Origin: Immundisolibacter cernigliae | GTDB lineage: Bacteria > Pseudomonadota > Gammaproteobacteria > Immundisolibacterales > Immundisolibacteraceae | Assembly (NCBI RefSeq): GCF_001697225.1 | Contig: NZ_CP014671.1 | Coordinates: 1,488,001-1,552,000 of the forward strand | Length of the DNA stretch: 64,000 bases | Reading direction: 5' to 3' | Part shown: positions 52,710 to 61,317 of the stretch, piece by piece | How positions within the stretch are numbered: position 1 is the stretch's first letter | Layout: each line of letters starts with the position of its first letter | Program-made: the position numbers and the translations under genes | Notes under the pieces: generated by a model | Told to the model about the DNA's origin: nothing | Databases searched by the model: none | What the model saw: only the letters and a program-made list of their open reading frames with translations

Positions 52710-55213
52710 GACGACTCGGTCGGCACCCGCAGCAGCGAATGCGGTGCCGCGGAGGGCGGGAAATGCGCGTCGGCGATCGCATCCGACAGCTCCCGCAGCA
52801 GGTAATCGCCGCGGCCCAGGAACTGGTCAAGCGCGGTCTGGTCGAGTCCGTCCGCGGTATCGAGGCTCACGATGTCGAGCAGCCGCAGGCGGGTGAGCGC
52901 GTCCAGCGCCAGTCGCCCGCTGACGCTCAGCTGCACGCCCGTGGCAGGATCCGGCAGCGCCGCCAGATGCCGTTCGATGCCCTGCAGTTGGCGCATCAGG
53001 CTGCGCGGTTGCCGGGCATCCAGCAGCAGCAGTTCCAGTGCCAGCCGCAGTGCCGGCACGTCCGGGCCATGGCGGCGATATGCCGGCAGGCTGCCGCAGA
53101 AGGCCAGTGCCGTCTCGATCGCGGCCGGCGTGGCGGCCAGCGGCGCCCGGCTGCACAGCAGGCTGCGCAGGACGACGCCCAGATTCTGTCCGCGCTCGAT
53201 GCAGCGGCCCAGCTCCAGGAAATGCCAGCCGGCGTCCTGTTCCGTGTCCCCGGCCAGCGCCCCGCACAACGCGAGGACGCCGTGCAGCGCCTGCTGGGCG
53301 GCCGAGTTCATTTGCTCGGCATCGCCGGACGCCGCCGACAAGCCGGTCAGCGGCGCCGACAGGTCGACCAGAACATGCAGGGCGTCTTGCGGCAGATGTT
53401 CGCGCACGGTTTCGGCGGCCTGCGCCAGTGCCTGCAGGCCAAAGGCCACACTGCCGGGGCGCTGCGGGTCGGCCAGCAGGCTCCACAGCGGTTCGGCAAT
53501 CGCGTTCTGGTCCACCGCGTCCGGATGCGTGCCGGTCAGGTGGGTCAGGGTCTGTGCCAGCAGGCGTTGACTGTCCAGCGCTGCCGGTTCTCGCGCGGCG
53601 TCACTGTCGGTCAACCGCTCCAGCGTCAGGCGCAGCAGGCGCAGGCTGGCCACGGTCCGCTCCAGGTAGCGGCCAACCCAGAACAGGTTCTCGGCGGCGC
53701 GCCGCGGCAGGCCACCATGTGCCGCACCGACCACGGGCGCCAGCGACGGAGCGGTGTCGGTTTCCGGTTCGCTGGCCAGTACCCAGACGTCCTTGCCCAT
53801 GGCGCCGGTCTGGTTGCTGATGAACAGCGTGTCGGCCTGCGGGCCGACACGGGCGAAGCCGCCGGCCAGGACCCGGTAGCCTTCCGCGCCGGCAGTCAGA
53901 AAGGTGCGCAACAGGACCGGTCGCATGCCCAGTTCCTTGCCGCCGAACGACGGCGTCGGCACCGGCATCACGGCCGCCTGCGCCGTGTACTGGGCCGGCT
54001 GGGCCAGCAGGCGTTCGCGCCAGGTGGCCAGTTCCTGTGGTGTCAGGCTGGCACCGAACACCGACCGCTGCTCCGGGTGCCGCTGCAGGCGCTTGATGAC
54101 CAGCCGGTCCAGGTTGGCCAGCACGTGCTGCAGGTGCTGCGGGTCCCCGCACCAGTAGCTGTCGACACTGGGCAGGCGCAGGTCCTCGCCCAGGAAATGC
54201 TTGGCGAGGGCCGGCAGGTAGGCGCCCAGGGCCGGGTTCTCCAGCACGCCGCTGCCCAGCGGATTGACCACACTGACCTGGCGGCGGCGTGCGGCTTCCA
54301 CCAGGCCCGGCACGCCCAGGAAGGAATCGGCCCGCAGCTCCAGCGGGTCGCACCAGGCGTCGTCCACGCGCCGCCACAGCACGTCGATCGGCGTCAGGCC
54401 GCCGAGCGCGCGCAGCCGCAGACGGCCGCCCTGCATCACCAGATCCGAGCCTTCGACCAGTTGCAGGCCCAGTTTCTCGGCCAGCAGGGCCTGCTCGAAA
54501 TAGGTTTCGTTGCGCGCGCCGGGCGTGAGCAATGCCAGGGCCGGGTCGTTGCGGGCCGCGGGCGGAGCGGCGGCGATCAGGTTACTGCGCAGGGCACGCA
54601 GGAACGGCTCCTGGCGGTGCACCTGCGCATCGCGGTACAGGCTCGGCAGCACGCGGGACGTGACGCGGCGGTTTTCCAGCGCATAGCCGATGCCTGACGG
54701 TGCCTGCGTGCGGTCGGCCAGCACCCAGGTCTGCCCCGAGTGGTCGCGTACCAGGTCGGCGGCGTACAGCGGCAGCTGGTGCGCGGACGGCAGGCGAATG
54801 TCCTGGCAGGCGCGCAGAAAACCGCCGTGCCCATACACCAGGGCCGGCGGCAACAGGCCGCGGCGCAGGATGTCGCGCGGGCCGTACAGGTCGGTCAGGA
54901 TCAGGTTCAGCAGTTCGGCACGCTGCACCAGGCCGGCCTCGATGGCGGCCCAGTCGTCGCTGCCGATCAGCAGCGGCACCACGTCGAGCGGCCACGGTTG
55001 GCGCGAGCCGTCGGCAGCCCCATAGACGTTGTAGCTGACGCCGGTTTCGTGCAGCAGGCGGCGCGCCTCGTCGGCCCGGCCGGTCAGGGCGGCCGGGCCC
55101 AGCGCGCGCAGGGCGCGGGTCAGGCGTTGCCAGTGCGGGTGCTGGTCCTGGTCCACAGCCAGTTGGTCCCAGCTGTTGAACACAGGGCGCGATTGGCTGT
55201 TCTTGCGGGGCAT
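52706..55213 (-). CDS. Circularly permuted ATP-grasp fused to an alpha-E domain
   Basis: The 835-residue protein is a fusion. Residues about 60–480 are the circularly permuted ATP-grasp (VLADRTQAPSGIGYALENRR, LTPGARNETYFEQALLAEKLG, DVLWRRVDDAWCDPLELR, NLDRLVIK, ISNQTGAMGKDVWVLA). Residues about 500–835 are alpha-E (RRAAENLFWVGRYLERTVASLRLLR; ELGRCIERGQNLGVVLRSLL). The ATP-grasp should form an amide-type bond with ATP. Compared with the split copy (59694–61226), the glycine-rich ATP loop after the Lys is replaced by RLQRHPEQRSVFG. It begins 23 bases after the DUF2126 gene and ends in an ATGA overlap. Confidence 0.9.
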   Translation of the reverse strand: MPRKNSQSRPVFNSWDQLAVDQDQHPHWQRLTRALRALGPAALTGRADEARRLLHETGVSYNVYGAADGSRQPWPLDVVPLLIGSDDWAAIEAGLVQRAELLNLILTDLYGPRDILRRGLLPPALVYGHGGFLRACQDIRLPSAHQLPLYAADLVRDHSGQTWVLADRTQAPSGIGYALENRRVTSRVLPSLYRDAQVHRQEPFLRALRSNLIAAAPPAARNDPALALLTPGARNETYFEQALLAEKLGLQLVEGSDLVMQGGRLRLRALGGLTPIDVLWRRVDDAWCDPLELRADSFLGVPGLVEAARRRQVSVVNPLGSGVLENPALGAYLPALAKHFLGEDLRLPSVDSYWCGDPQHLQHVLANLDRLVIKRLQRHPEQRSVFGASLTPQELATWRERLLAQPAQYTAQAAVMPVPTPSFGGKELGMRPVLLRTFLTAGAEGYRVLAGGFARVGPQADTLFISNQTGAMGKDVWVLASEPETDTAPSLAPVVGAAHGGLPRRAAENLFWVGRYLERTVASLRLLRLTLERLTDSDAAREPAALDSQRLLAQTLTHLTGTHPDAVDQNAIAEPLWSLLADPQRPGSVAFGLQALAQAAETVREHLPQDALHVLVDLSAPLTGLSAASGDAEQMNSAAQQALHGVLALCGALAGDTEQDAGWHFLELGRCIERGQNLGVVLRSLLCSRAPLAATPAAIETALAFCGSLPAYRRHGPDVPALRLALELLLLDARQPRSLMRQLQGIERHLAALPDPATGVQLSVSGRLALDALTRLRLLDIVSLDTADGLDQTALDQFLGRGDYLLRELSDAIADAHFPPSAAPHSLLRVPTESS

Positions 55214-55236
55214 GGCACGGATCGGGCGCGGCGTGC

Positions 55237-58200
55237 TCAGGTCGGCTGCCAGCGCAGGTCCAGGGTGAGCGGATAGTCGGGATTGATCGGCTCGGGCGGC
55301 GGCGCCAGCGGCGCCGGCAGACTGCCGGGCGGCAGGAACTGGCCCAGTCCGGCCACCGCCGGCGGGGGCGTGATGGCGCCCGGTGTGTGGCCGTAATTCC
55401 AGAAACGCATGATGCGGCGACCCTCGGCCTCGTAGGCGTTGATCGGGAAGGTGTCGTAGTTGCGCCCGCCCGGATGGGCCACATGATAGGTGCAACCGCC
55501 CACCGCGCGGCCGTTCCAGGTGTCGATGATGTCCAGCACCAGCGGCGCGTGCGGGCCGATGGTCGGGTGCAGCGCCGAGGGCGGGTTCCAGGCCCGGTAG
55601 CGCACGCCGGCCACCTGTTCGCCATGCGTGCCAGTCGATTGCAGCGGCACCCGCCGGCCGTTGCAGGCCACCAGATAGCGGCCGTCGGTGGCGCCGGTGA
55701 GGCGCACCTGCAGGCGCTCGACCGAGGAATCGACGTAGCGCGCCGTGCCGCCGGCCGTGGCCTCCTCGCCCATCACGTGCCAGGGTTCCAGCGCCGCGCG
55801 CAGCTCCAGCGTCAGGTCGCCCACCTGCACGGTGCCGTAGCGCGGGAAGCGGAACTCGACGAACGGGTCCAGCCAGTCGTCCTGAAACGCATAACCGGCC
55901 TCCCGCAGTTCGGCCAGCACGGCGCGCAGGTCGGCGGTCACGTAGTGCGGCAGCATGAAGCGGTCGTGCAGGCCGCTGCCCCAGCGCACCAGCGGCTGGC
56001 GGTAGGGCGCGGCCCAGAAACGCGCCACCAGCGCGCGCAGCAGCAGCGCCTGGAACAGCGACATCTGGGCGTGCGGCGGCATCTCGAAGGCGCGCAGCTC
56101 GAGCAGCCCCAGACGCCCGCTGGCGCTGCCGGGCGCGTACAGCTTGTCGATGCAGAACTCCGCCCGGTGCGTGTTGCCGGTCAGGTCCACCAGCAGGTTG
56201 CGCAGCAGGCGGTCCACCAGCCACGGCGCCGCGGCCTCCCCGTCCGGCATCTGCTGAAAGGCGATGTCGAGCTCGTACAGGCTGTCGTGGCGGGCCTCGT
56301 CGACGCGCGGCGCCTGGCTGGTGGGGCCGATGAACAGGCCCGAGAACAGGAACGACAGCCCCGGGTGGTGTTGCCAGTAGGTCAGCAGGCTGCGCAGCAG
56401 GTCCGGTCGGCGCAGCACCGGACTGTCGGTCGGCGTGGCGGCGCCCAGCGTGATGTGGTTGCCGCCGCCGGTGCCGGTGTGGCGCCCGTCGAGCATGAAC
56501 TTTTCGGTGCCCAGGCGCGCCTCGCGGGCCAGTGCATACAGCGTGGTGGTGTTCTGGACCAGCGCGTCCCAGCTCGCCGCCGGGTGGATGTTGACCTCGA
56601 TGACGCCCGGGTCCGGCGTGACCGCCAGGCGCTCCAGGCGCCCGTCGCGCGGCGGCTCATAGCCCTCCAGCACCACCGGCAGGCCGCAGGTGGCGGCGCT
56701 GGCCTCGATGGCGGCCATCAACTCGATGTAGTGCTCCAGTTCGGTCAACGGTGGCAGGAAGATGTGCAGCCGGCCGTGGCGGGCCTCTACGCACAGCGCG
56801 GTGTGGATGACCTTTGCCGGCGCGGCCTCGTCGTGCTCGTCGGCAGGTGCCTGCTGCGGCGGGGTCGGCGTGGCGGTGAGCTGGCTGTAGCGGCGCGCGA
56901 CTTCGCCGTAGTAATCGCCCAGTGCCGGCTTGGGTTCGAACAACTGCGCCGGCTGCGGCTCTTCTCGCTCGGCTTCCCAGGGCAGGCTGTCGAGCGGCAG
57001 GCGCAGCCCCAACGGCGAGTCCCCCGGCACCAGATACAGCCGCTCCCGACGCAGCGGCCAGGGACCGGAACGCCAGCCGCCGCCGCGGTAGTCCCAGTGC
57101 AGCGGCAGCACGAAGCCGGTCGGCTCGCCCAGGCCGCGGCCCAGCAACTCGGCCAGCCGCCGGCGCTCGGCCGGGTCTTTCAGGTCGGCCGTGTGCGGGT
57201 CGACGTCGGCCGGCAGCCGGCCCTCCTGCAACAGGTAATGGAACACGTCCTCGAAGGCGGGCATCAGGTACTGCGCCGGCACGCCCAGGTGCCCGGTCAG
57301 CGCCTGCGCCAGGCGCTGCGCCGCGGCCAGGTCGTGGCCGTAGTCGCGGTCGAAATCGGCCAGCAGGGCCGGCTCCCGCCACAGGGCCGTGCCGTCCTTG
57401 CGCCAGTAGCAGGCCAGCGCCCAGCGCGGCAGCGCCTCGCCCGGGTACCACTTGCCCTGGCCGTAGTGCAGCAGGCCGCCGGGGGCGAAGTGTTGCCACA
57501 GGCGCTGCGTCAGGTCGCGGGCGCGCTCGCGCTTGTGCGGGCCGTCGGCGGCGACGGTCCACTCGGGACCATCCATGTCGTCGATGGACACGAAGGTCGG
57601 TTCGCCGCCCTGGGTCAGGCGCACGTCCCCGGCGGCCAGGTCCTGGTCCACCTGGCGCCCGAGCGCGACCATGCAGGCCCATTGATGGTCGTCGTAGGGC
57701 CTGGTGACGCGCGGGTCCTCGTGGATGCGCGTCACGGTATTGTGGAAATAGAACTCGACCTCGCACTTGCTGGTGGCACCGGTGACCGGCGCGGCGCTGG
57801 CCGGCTCGGCGGTGCAGGCGAGCGGAATGTGGCCCTCGCCGGCGAACAGGCCGGAGGTCGGATCGAGTCCCAGCCAGCCGGCGCCCGGCACGTACACCTC
57901 GGCCCAGGCGTGCAGGTCGGTGAAGTCCTGCTCGGGGCCGGACGGGCCATCCAGGGACTTGATGTCGGCCGTCAGCTGCACCAGGTAGCCGGACACGAAG
58001 CGTGCGGCCAGGCCCAGGTGGCGCAGGATCTGCACCAGCAGCCAGCCGGTGTCGCGACACGAGCCGATGCCCCGTTCGAGCGTCTGCTCGCAGGTCTGCA
58101 CGCCCGGCTCCATGCGCACGCTGTAGGCGATGTCCCGCTGCAGGCGCTGGTTCAGATCCACCAGAAAATCGTTGATCGGCCGTGGCGTGCGATCGAAGCT

Positions 58201-58596
58201 CGCCAGCCAGGCGCCGAGCAGCGGGCCTTTTTCGGTGACCAGCAGGTACGGCAGCAGTTCGGTGTGCAGCGCCGGGGCGTAGGTGAACGGATATTTCTCG
58301 GCGTATTCCTCGACGAAGAAATCGAACGGGTTGATGGTGGCCAGATCGGCGATCACCTCCACCGTGATGCTGAGCTTGCGCGCCGGCTTGGGGAACACCA
58401 GCCGCGCCAGGTAATTGCCGAACGGGTCCTGCTGCCAGTTGATGAAGTGCTCCGCCGGCTCGATGCGCAGGCTGTAGGCGCTGATCGGCGTGCGGCTGTG
58501 CGGCGCCGGACGCAGGCGCAGCACGTGCGGGTGGATGTCGACGGGCCGGTCGAAGCGGTATTCGGTGTGGTGTTCCAGGGCGACGCGGATGGCCAT
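55237..58596 (-). CDS. Transglutaminase–DUF2126 large protein
   Basis: This 1119-residue protein has an N-terminal beta domain (about 1–85) and a transglutaminase core (about 140–260) with C180 in RGIGSCRDTGWLL, H229 in DLHAWAEVYVPGAGW and D245 in GLDPTSGL. A long DUF2126 region follows (about 330–1115), containing GGEPTFVSIDDMDGPEW, GQGKWYPGEALPRWAL and TGTGGGNHITLG. The GGGNH segment and following His/Glu residues resemble a glutamine-synthetase/amidoligase-like site. No signal peptide is seen. It is the largest member of the operon; the pairing of a hydrolase-like and a ligase-like region is notable. Confidence 0.92.
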   Translation of the reverse strand: MAIRVALEHHTEYRFDRPVDIHPHVLRLRPAPHSRTPISAYSLRIEPAEHFINWQQDPFGNYLARLVFPKPARKLSITVEVIADLATINPFDFFVEEYAEKYPFTYAPALHTELLPYLLVTEKGPLLGAWLASFDRTPRPINDFLVDLNQRLQRDIAYSVRMEPGVQTCEQTLERGIGSCRDTGWLLVQILRHLGLAARFVSGYLVQLTADIKSLDGPSGPEQDFTDLHAWAEVYVPGAGWLGLDPTSGLFAGEGHIPLACTAEPASAAPVTGATSKCEVEFYFHNTVTRIHEDPRVTRPYDDHQWACMVALGRQVDQDLAAGDVRLTQGGEPTFVSIDDMDGPEWTVAADGPHKRERARDLTQRLWQHFAPGGLLHYGQGKWYPGEALPRWALACYWRKDGTALWREPALLADFDRDYGHDLAAAQRLAQALTGHLGVPAQYLMPAFEDVFHYLLQEGRLPADVDPHTADLKDPAERRRLAELLGRGLGEPTGFVLPLHWDYRGGGWRSGPWPLRRERLYLVPGDSPLGLRLPLDSLPWEAEREEPQPAQLFEPKPALGDYYGEVARRYSQLTATPTPPQQAPADEHDEAAPAKVIHTALCVEARHGRLHIFLPPLTELEHYIELMAAIEASAATCGLPVVLEGYEPPRDGRLERLAVTPDPGVIEVNIHPAASWDALVQNTTTLYALAREARLGTEKFMLDGRHTGTGGGNHITLGAATPTDSPVLRRPDLLRSLLTYWQHHPGLSFLFSGLFIGPTSQAPRVDEARHDSLYELDIAFQQMPDGEAAAPWLVDRLLRNLLVDLTGNTHRAEFCIDKLYAPGSASGRLGLLELRAFEMPPHAQMSLFQALLLRALVARFWAAPYRQPLVRWGSGLHDRFMLPHYVTADLRAVLAELREAGYAFQDDWLDPFVEFRFPRYGTVQVGDLTLELRAALEPWHVMGEEATAGGTARYVDSSVERLQVRLTGATDGRYLVACNGRRVPLQSTGTHGEQVAGVRYRAWNPPSALHPTIGPHAPLVLDIIDTWNGRAVGGCTYHVAHPGGRNYDTFPINAYEAEGRRIMRFWNYGHTPGAITPPPAVAGLGQFLPPGSLPAPLAPPPEPINPDYPLTLDLRWQPT

Positions 58597-58620
58597 GATG
58601 CGGGTGTCTCAGGGGTTGTG

Positions 58621-58765
58621 AAGAAATGCACGTCCTGTGCATTTCTTGCGTCGCAAGTCCGGTGCCTGCCCGGACTTGCTCCCGCGAATCAAGCCCTTGC
58701 GTGCTTGATTCGCGTCCGGCCATCCCTGGCCTGACTGAGCGCGTGAAAGATTCACAAGCGCTCAG
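58621..58765. repeat. Array of five consecutive hairpins
   Basis: Five separate inverted repeats fill 145 bases. They are 58621–58631/58637–58647 (11 bp perfect, AAGAAATGCAC), 58653–58662/58670–58679 (10 bp, GCAAGTCCGG), 58683–58694/58703–58714 (12 bp, CGCGAATCAAGC), 58718–58722/58727–58731 (5 bp, GGCCA), and 58735–58742/58758–58765 (8 bp, CTGAGCGC, with an inner GTGAA/TTCAC). Stems differ in sequence, and the loops of the first four contain CCT or CCC. The last hairpin overlaps the alpha-E stop. The first begins 24 bases upstream of the DUF2126 protein's start. Confidence 0.9.
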
Positions 58766-59694
58766 CCCGGCGGGGCCGGGAACCAGGTGCCGGCGATGGC
58801 GTCGTGGACCTGCCCCAGTTCCAGTTGCAGGTCGTCGATGAAGCCGTGCAGCGCCTCGCGGTCGATGGCCCTGGGGTCGGTCTCGGTCAGCAGGCGGCTG
58901 ATGTGGGCGATTCGGTGCAGCGGCGCCTCGCTGCGCGGCAGACGGCGCAGGGCGGCGTCCAGCTCGTCCACGCAGTAGCGCACCGAACGCGGAAACTGCG
59001 CATCGCCCAGCAGGAAGGCCGACACGTCGCGGCCATTGACCGATGCCCGCACGTGCCGGCGATACATCTGGTAGGCCGACAGCGAGCGCAGCACGTTGAT
59101 CCACAATGTCGACAGCAGGGCGGCGGCGCCGTCGTCCTGCTCCTGCAGGGTGGTGACGCCCACGTCCAGGATGCGCGTGGTCATGTCGGCGCGCTCCAGG
59201 TTGCGGCCCAGGCGCACGAAGTCATAGGCCGCGTCGTGGCTGAGCGTGCCGGCGAGCAAACCGGCCAGCTGCTGGCAACCGTGGACGATCTGCGCCAGAT
59301 AGTCGTGCCGCTGGCTGCGATTGACGCCGCCCAGTGCGTGCTCGCGGGCGAACAGGTGCAGTTCGTTGACCGCCTCCCAGGCCTCGGCCGGGAACAGGTC
59401 GCGCGTGGTGCGCACGTTCTCGCGGGCGCCTGCCAGCGCCGACAGCACCGACGAGGTGTTGTGCGCGTCGGTCAGCAGGAAGCGCACCACGCTGCGCTCG
59501 TCGGCCTGCTCGTAGTGCTTGCGAAACGGCTCCTCGATGCCGGTGATGGTGATCAGCGTGTGCCAGCCGACCGTGTAGCCCTTGGGCAGGTCCAGCAGCA
59601 GGTTGGCGTAGACGCTGACCAGGCGCGCCGTGTTCTCGGCCCGCTCCAGATAGCGCGCCATCCAGTACACGCGCTCGGCGACCCGCGACAGCAT
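58762..59694 (-). CDS. Alpha-E domain protein (DUF403)
   Basis: The 310-residue all-helical protein begins MLSRVAERVYWMARYLERAENTAR, the alpha-E signature. It contains RFLLTDAHNTSSVLSALAGARENVRTTRD and DFVRLGRNLERADMTTRILD, a second copy-like segment. It has no known catalytic activity. Alpha-E proteins occur next to, or fused with, circularly permuted ATP-grasp enzymes, as seen twice here. Its ATG overlaps the ATP-grasp stop (TGATG). Confidence 0.93.
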   Translation of the reverse strand: MLSRVAERVYWMARYLERAENTARLVSVYANLLLDLPKGYTVGWHTLITITGIEEPFRKHYEQADERSVVRFLLTDAHNTSSVLSALAGARENVRTTRDLFPAEAWEAVNELHLFAREHALGGVNRSQRHDYLAQIVHGCQQLAGLLAGTLSHDAAYDFVRLGRNLERADMTTRILDVGVTTLQEQDDGAAALLSTLWINVLRSLSAYQMYRRHVRASVNGRDVSAFLLGDAQFPRSVRYCVDELDAALRRLPRSEAPLHRIAHISRLLTETDPRAIDREALHGFIDDLQLELGQVHDAIAGTWFPAPPG

Positions 59695-61226
59695 CAGGTA
59701 TCGGCCTCGGCGACGATCCAGGTGTCCTTGCTGCCGCCGCCCTGGGAGGAGTTGACCACCAGCGAGCCCTTGCGCAGCGCCACCCGCGTCAGGCCACCGG
59801 CCGTGACATGGGTCTTGTCGGCCTGCAGGACGAACGGGCGCAGGTCCACGTGGCGCGGTTCCAGGCGCCCGTCGCACAGCGTTGGCACCGTCGACAGATC
59901 GAGCGTCGGCTGGGCGATGTAGTTGCGCGGGTCGGCCTTCAGGCGCGTCGCGAACTCGGCGCGCTCCTTGCGGCTGGCATGCGGGCCGATCAGCAGGCCA
60001 TAGCCGCCGGACTCGTTGGCCGGCTTGACCACCAGCTTGTCCAGATTGGCCAGCACGTGGTCCAGGGATTTGGGCTCGTGGCACAGGAAGGTCGGCACGT
60101 TCGGAATGATGGCGTCCTCGCCCAGGTAGTAGCGGATCATGTCCGGCACGTAGGCATACACCACCTTGTCGTCGGCCACGCCGGCACCGGGGGCGTTGGC
60201 CAGCGCCACGGTGCCCTTGTGCCAGGCGCGCATCAGGCCGGGTACGCCAAGCTGCGAGTCCGGGTTGAATACCTCCGGGTCCAGAAACAGGTCGTCCACG
60301 CGCCGGTAGATCACGTCCACCCGCTGCAGGCCGCGGATGGTGTGCATGTAGACGCAGTCGTCGTCGCCGACCGTCAGATCGCCGCCCTCCACCAGCTCGG
60401 CGCCCATGCGCTGGGCCAGGAAGGCGTGCTCGAAGTAGGCGGAGTTGTAGATGCCGGGCGTGAGCACCGCCACCTGCGGGTAGTCCAGCGGCCGCGGCGA
60501 GATGGCGGCCAGGGTGTCGAACAGCTGCGTCGGGTAGGCGTCCACCGGCAGGATGGCCTGCGTCTCGAACAGCTCCGGGAACACGCGCTTCATCACCACG
60601 CGGTTCTCGAGCATGTACGACACGCCCGACGGCACGCGCAGGTTGTCCTCCAGCACGTACACCGTGCCGTCGCTGTCGCGCACCAGATCGCTGCCGCAGA
60701 TGTGCGCCCACACGCCGTAGGCCGGGCGCACGCCCACGCACTGCGGGCGAAAGTTTTTGGACTGCGCCAGCACGTCGGCCGGGAACACCTTGTCGCGGAT
60801 GATCTTCTGGTCGCCGTAGATGTCGTCGATGAAATGGTTCAGCGCCGTCAGGCGCTGGCGCAGGCCGCGCTCGACCTGCGTCCACTCGCGGGCCGGGATG
60901 ACGCGCGGGATGATGTCGAACGGCCAGGCGCGATCGATGTTCTGACCTTCCGAGTAGACGGTGAAGGTGATGCCCATCTCGACGATGGCCAGCTCCGCGG
61001 CCGCCTTGCGGGCGGCCAGGTCCGCATCCGACAGCGAGCGCAGGTACTGTGCCAGCCCGCGTGCAGCGGCGCGCGGCTGGCCGGCGGCCGCCAGCAGTTC
61101 GTCGAAATGCGAGCCGGGGTCGTAGTGGTTCCAGTCGATACGCATGCGGTTAGGTCCCAGCGGGGTCACGTTGGAAGGCGCTGGCGGGCGCCCCGTTCGG
61201 CGAAATGCGGGCGCGGCATTGGCCAT
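59694..61226 (-). CDS. Circularly permuted ATP-grasp protein (DUF404/DUF407 type)
   Basis: The 510-residue protein has GITFTVYSEGQNIDRAWPFDIIPRVI, VYVLEDNLRVPSGVSYMLENR, LTPGIYNSAYFEHAFLAQRMG, DVIYRRVDDLFLDP and the ATP loop LVVKPANESGGYGLLIGP. It ends in NSSQGGGSKDTWIV. This is a complete-looking ATP-grasp ligase and should activate a carboxylate with ATP and join it to an amine. The ATG at 61226 has GGAG nine bases upstream; MRIDWNHYD 27 residues later is the alternative start. It is the first gene of the operon. Confidence 0.93.
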   Translation of the reverse strand: MANAAPAFRRTGRPPAPSNVTPLGPNRMRIDWNHYDPGSHFDELLAAAGQPRAAARGLAQYLRSLSDADLAARKAAAELAIVEMGITFTVYSEGQNIDRAWPFDIIPRVIPAREWTQVERGLRQRLTALNHFIDDIYGDQKIIRDKVFPADVLAQSKNFRPQCVGVRPAYGVWAHICGSDLVRDSDGTVYVLEDNLRVPSGVSYMLENRVVMKRVFPELFETQAILPVDAYPTQLFDTLAAISPRPLDYPQVAVLTPGIYNSAYFEHAFLAQRMGAELVEGGDLTVGDDDCVYMHTIRGLQRVDVIYRRVDDLFLDPEVFNPDSQLGVPGLMRAWHKGTVALANAPGAGVADDKVVYAYVPDMIRYYLGEDAIIPNVPTFLCHEPKSLDHVLANLDKLVVKPANESGGYGLLIGPHASRKERAEFATRLKADPRNYIAQPTLDLSTVPTLCDGRLEPRHVDLRPFVLQADKTHVTAGGLTRVALRKGSLVVNSSQGGGSKDTWIVAEADT

Positions 61227-61317
61227 GGTGCAAGCTCCGGTCCTGATGTTGCCGTTCGGTGAACGGCACAGGACAACAAGGCACGCTTCGTGCCATCCAT
61301 TGACTCCCCGGAAGTGT

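Noticed and set aside
52739-58734. Very long open frames on the plus strand (over 600 and 1100 codons) opposite the ATP-grasp and DUF2126 genes
   Set aside because: They mirror the minus-strand genes codon by codon and show no family motifs; in high-GC DNA antisense frames stay open because stop codons are rare.
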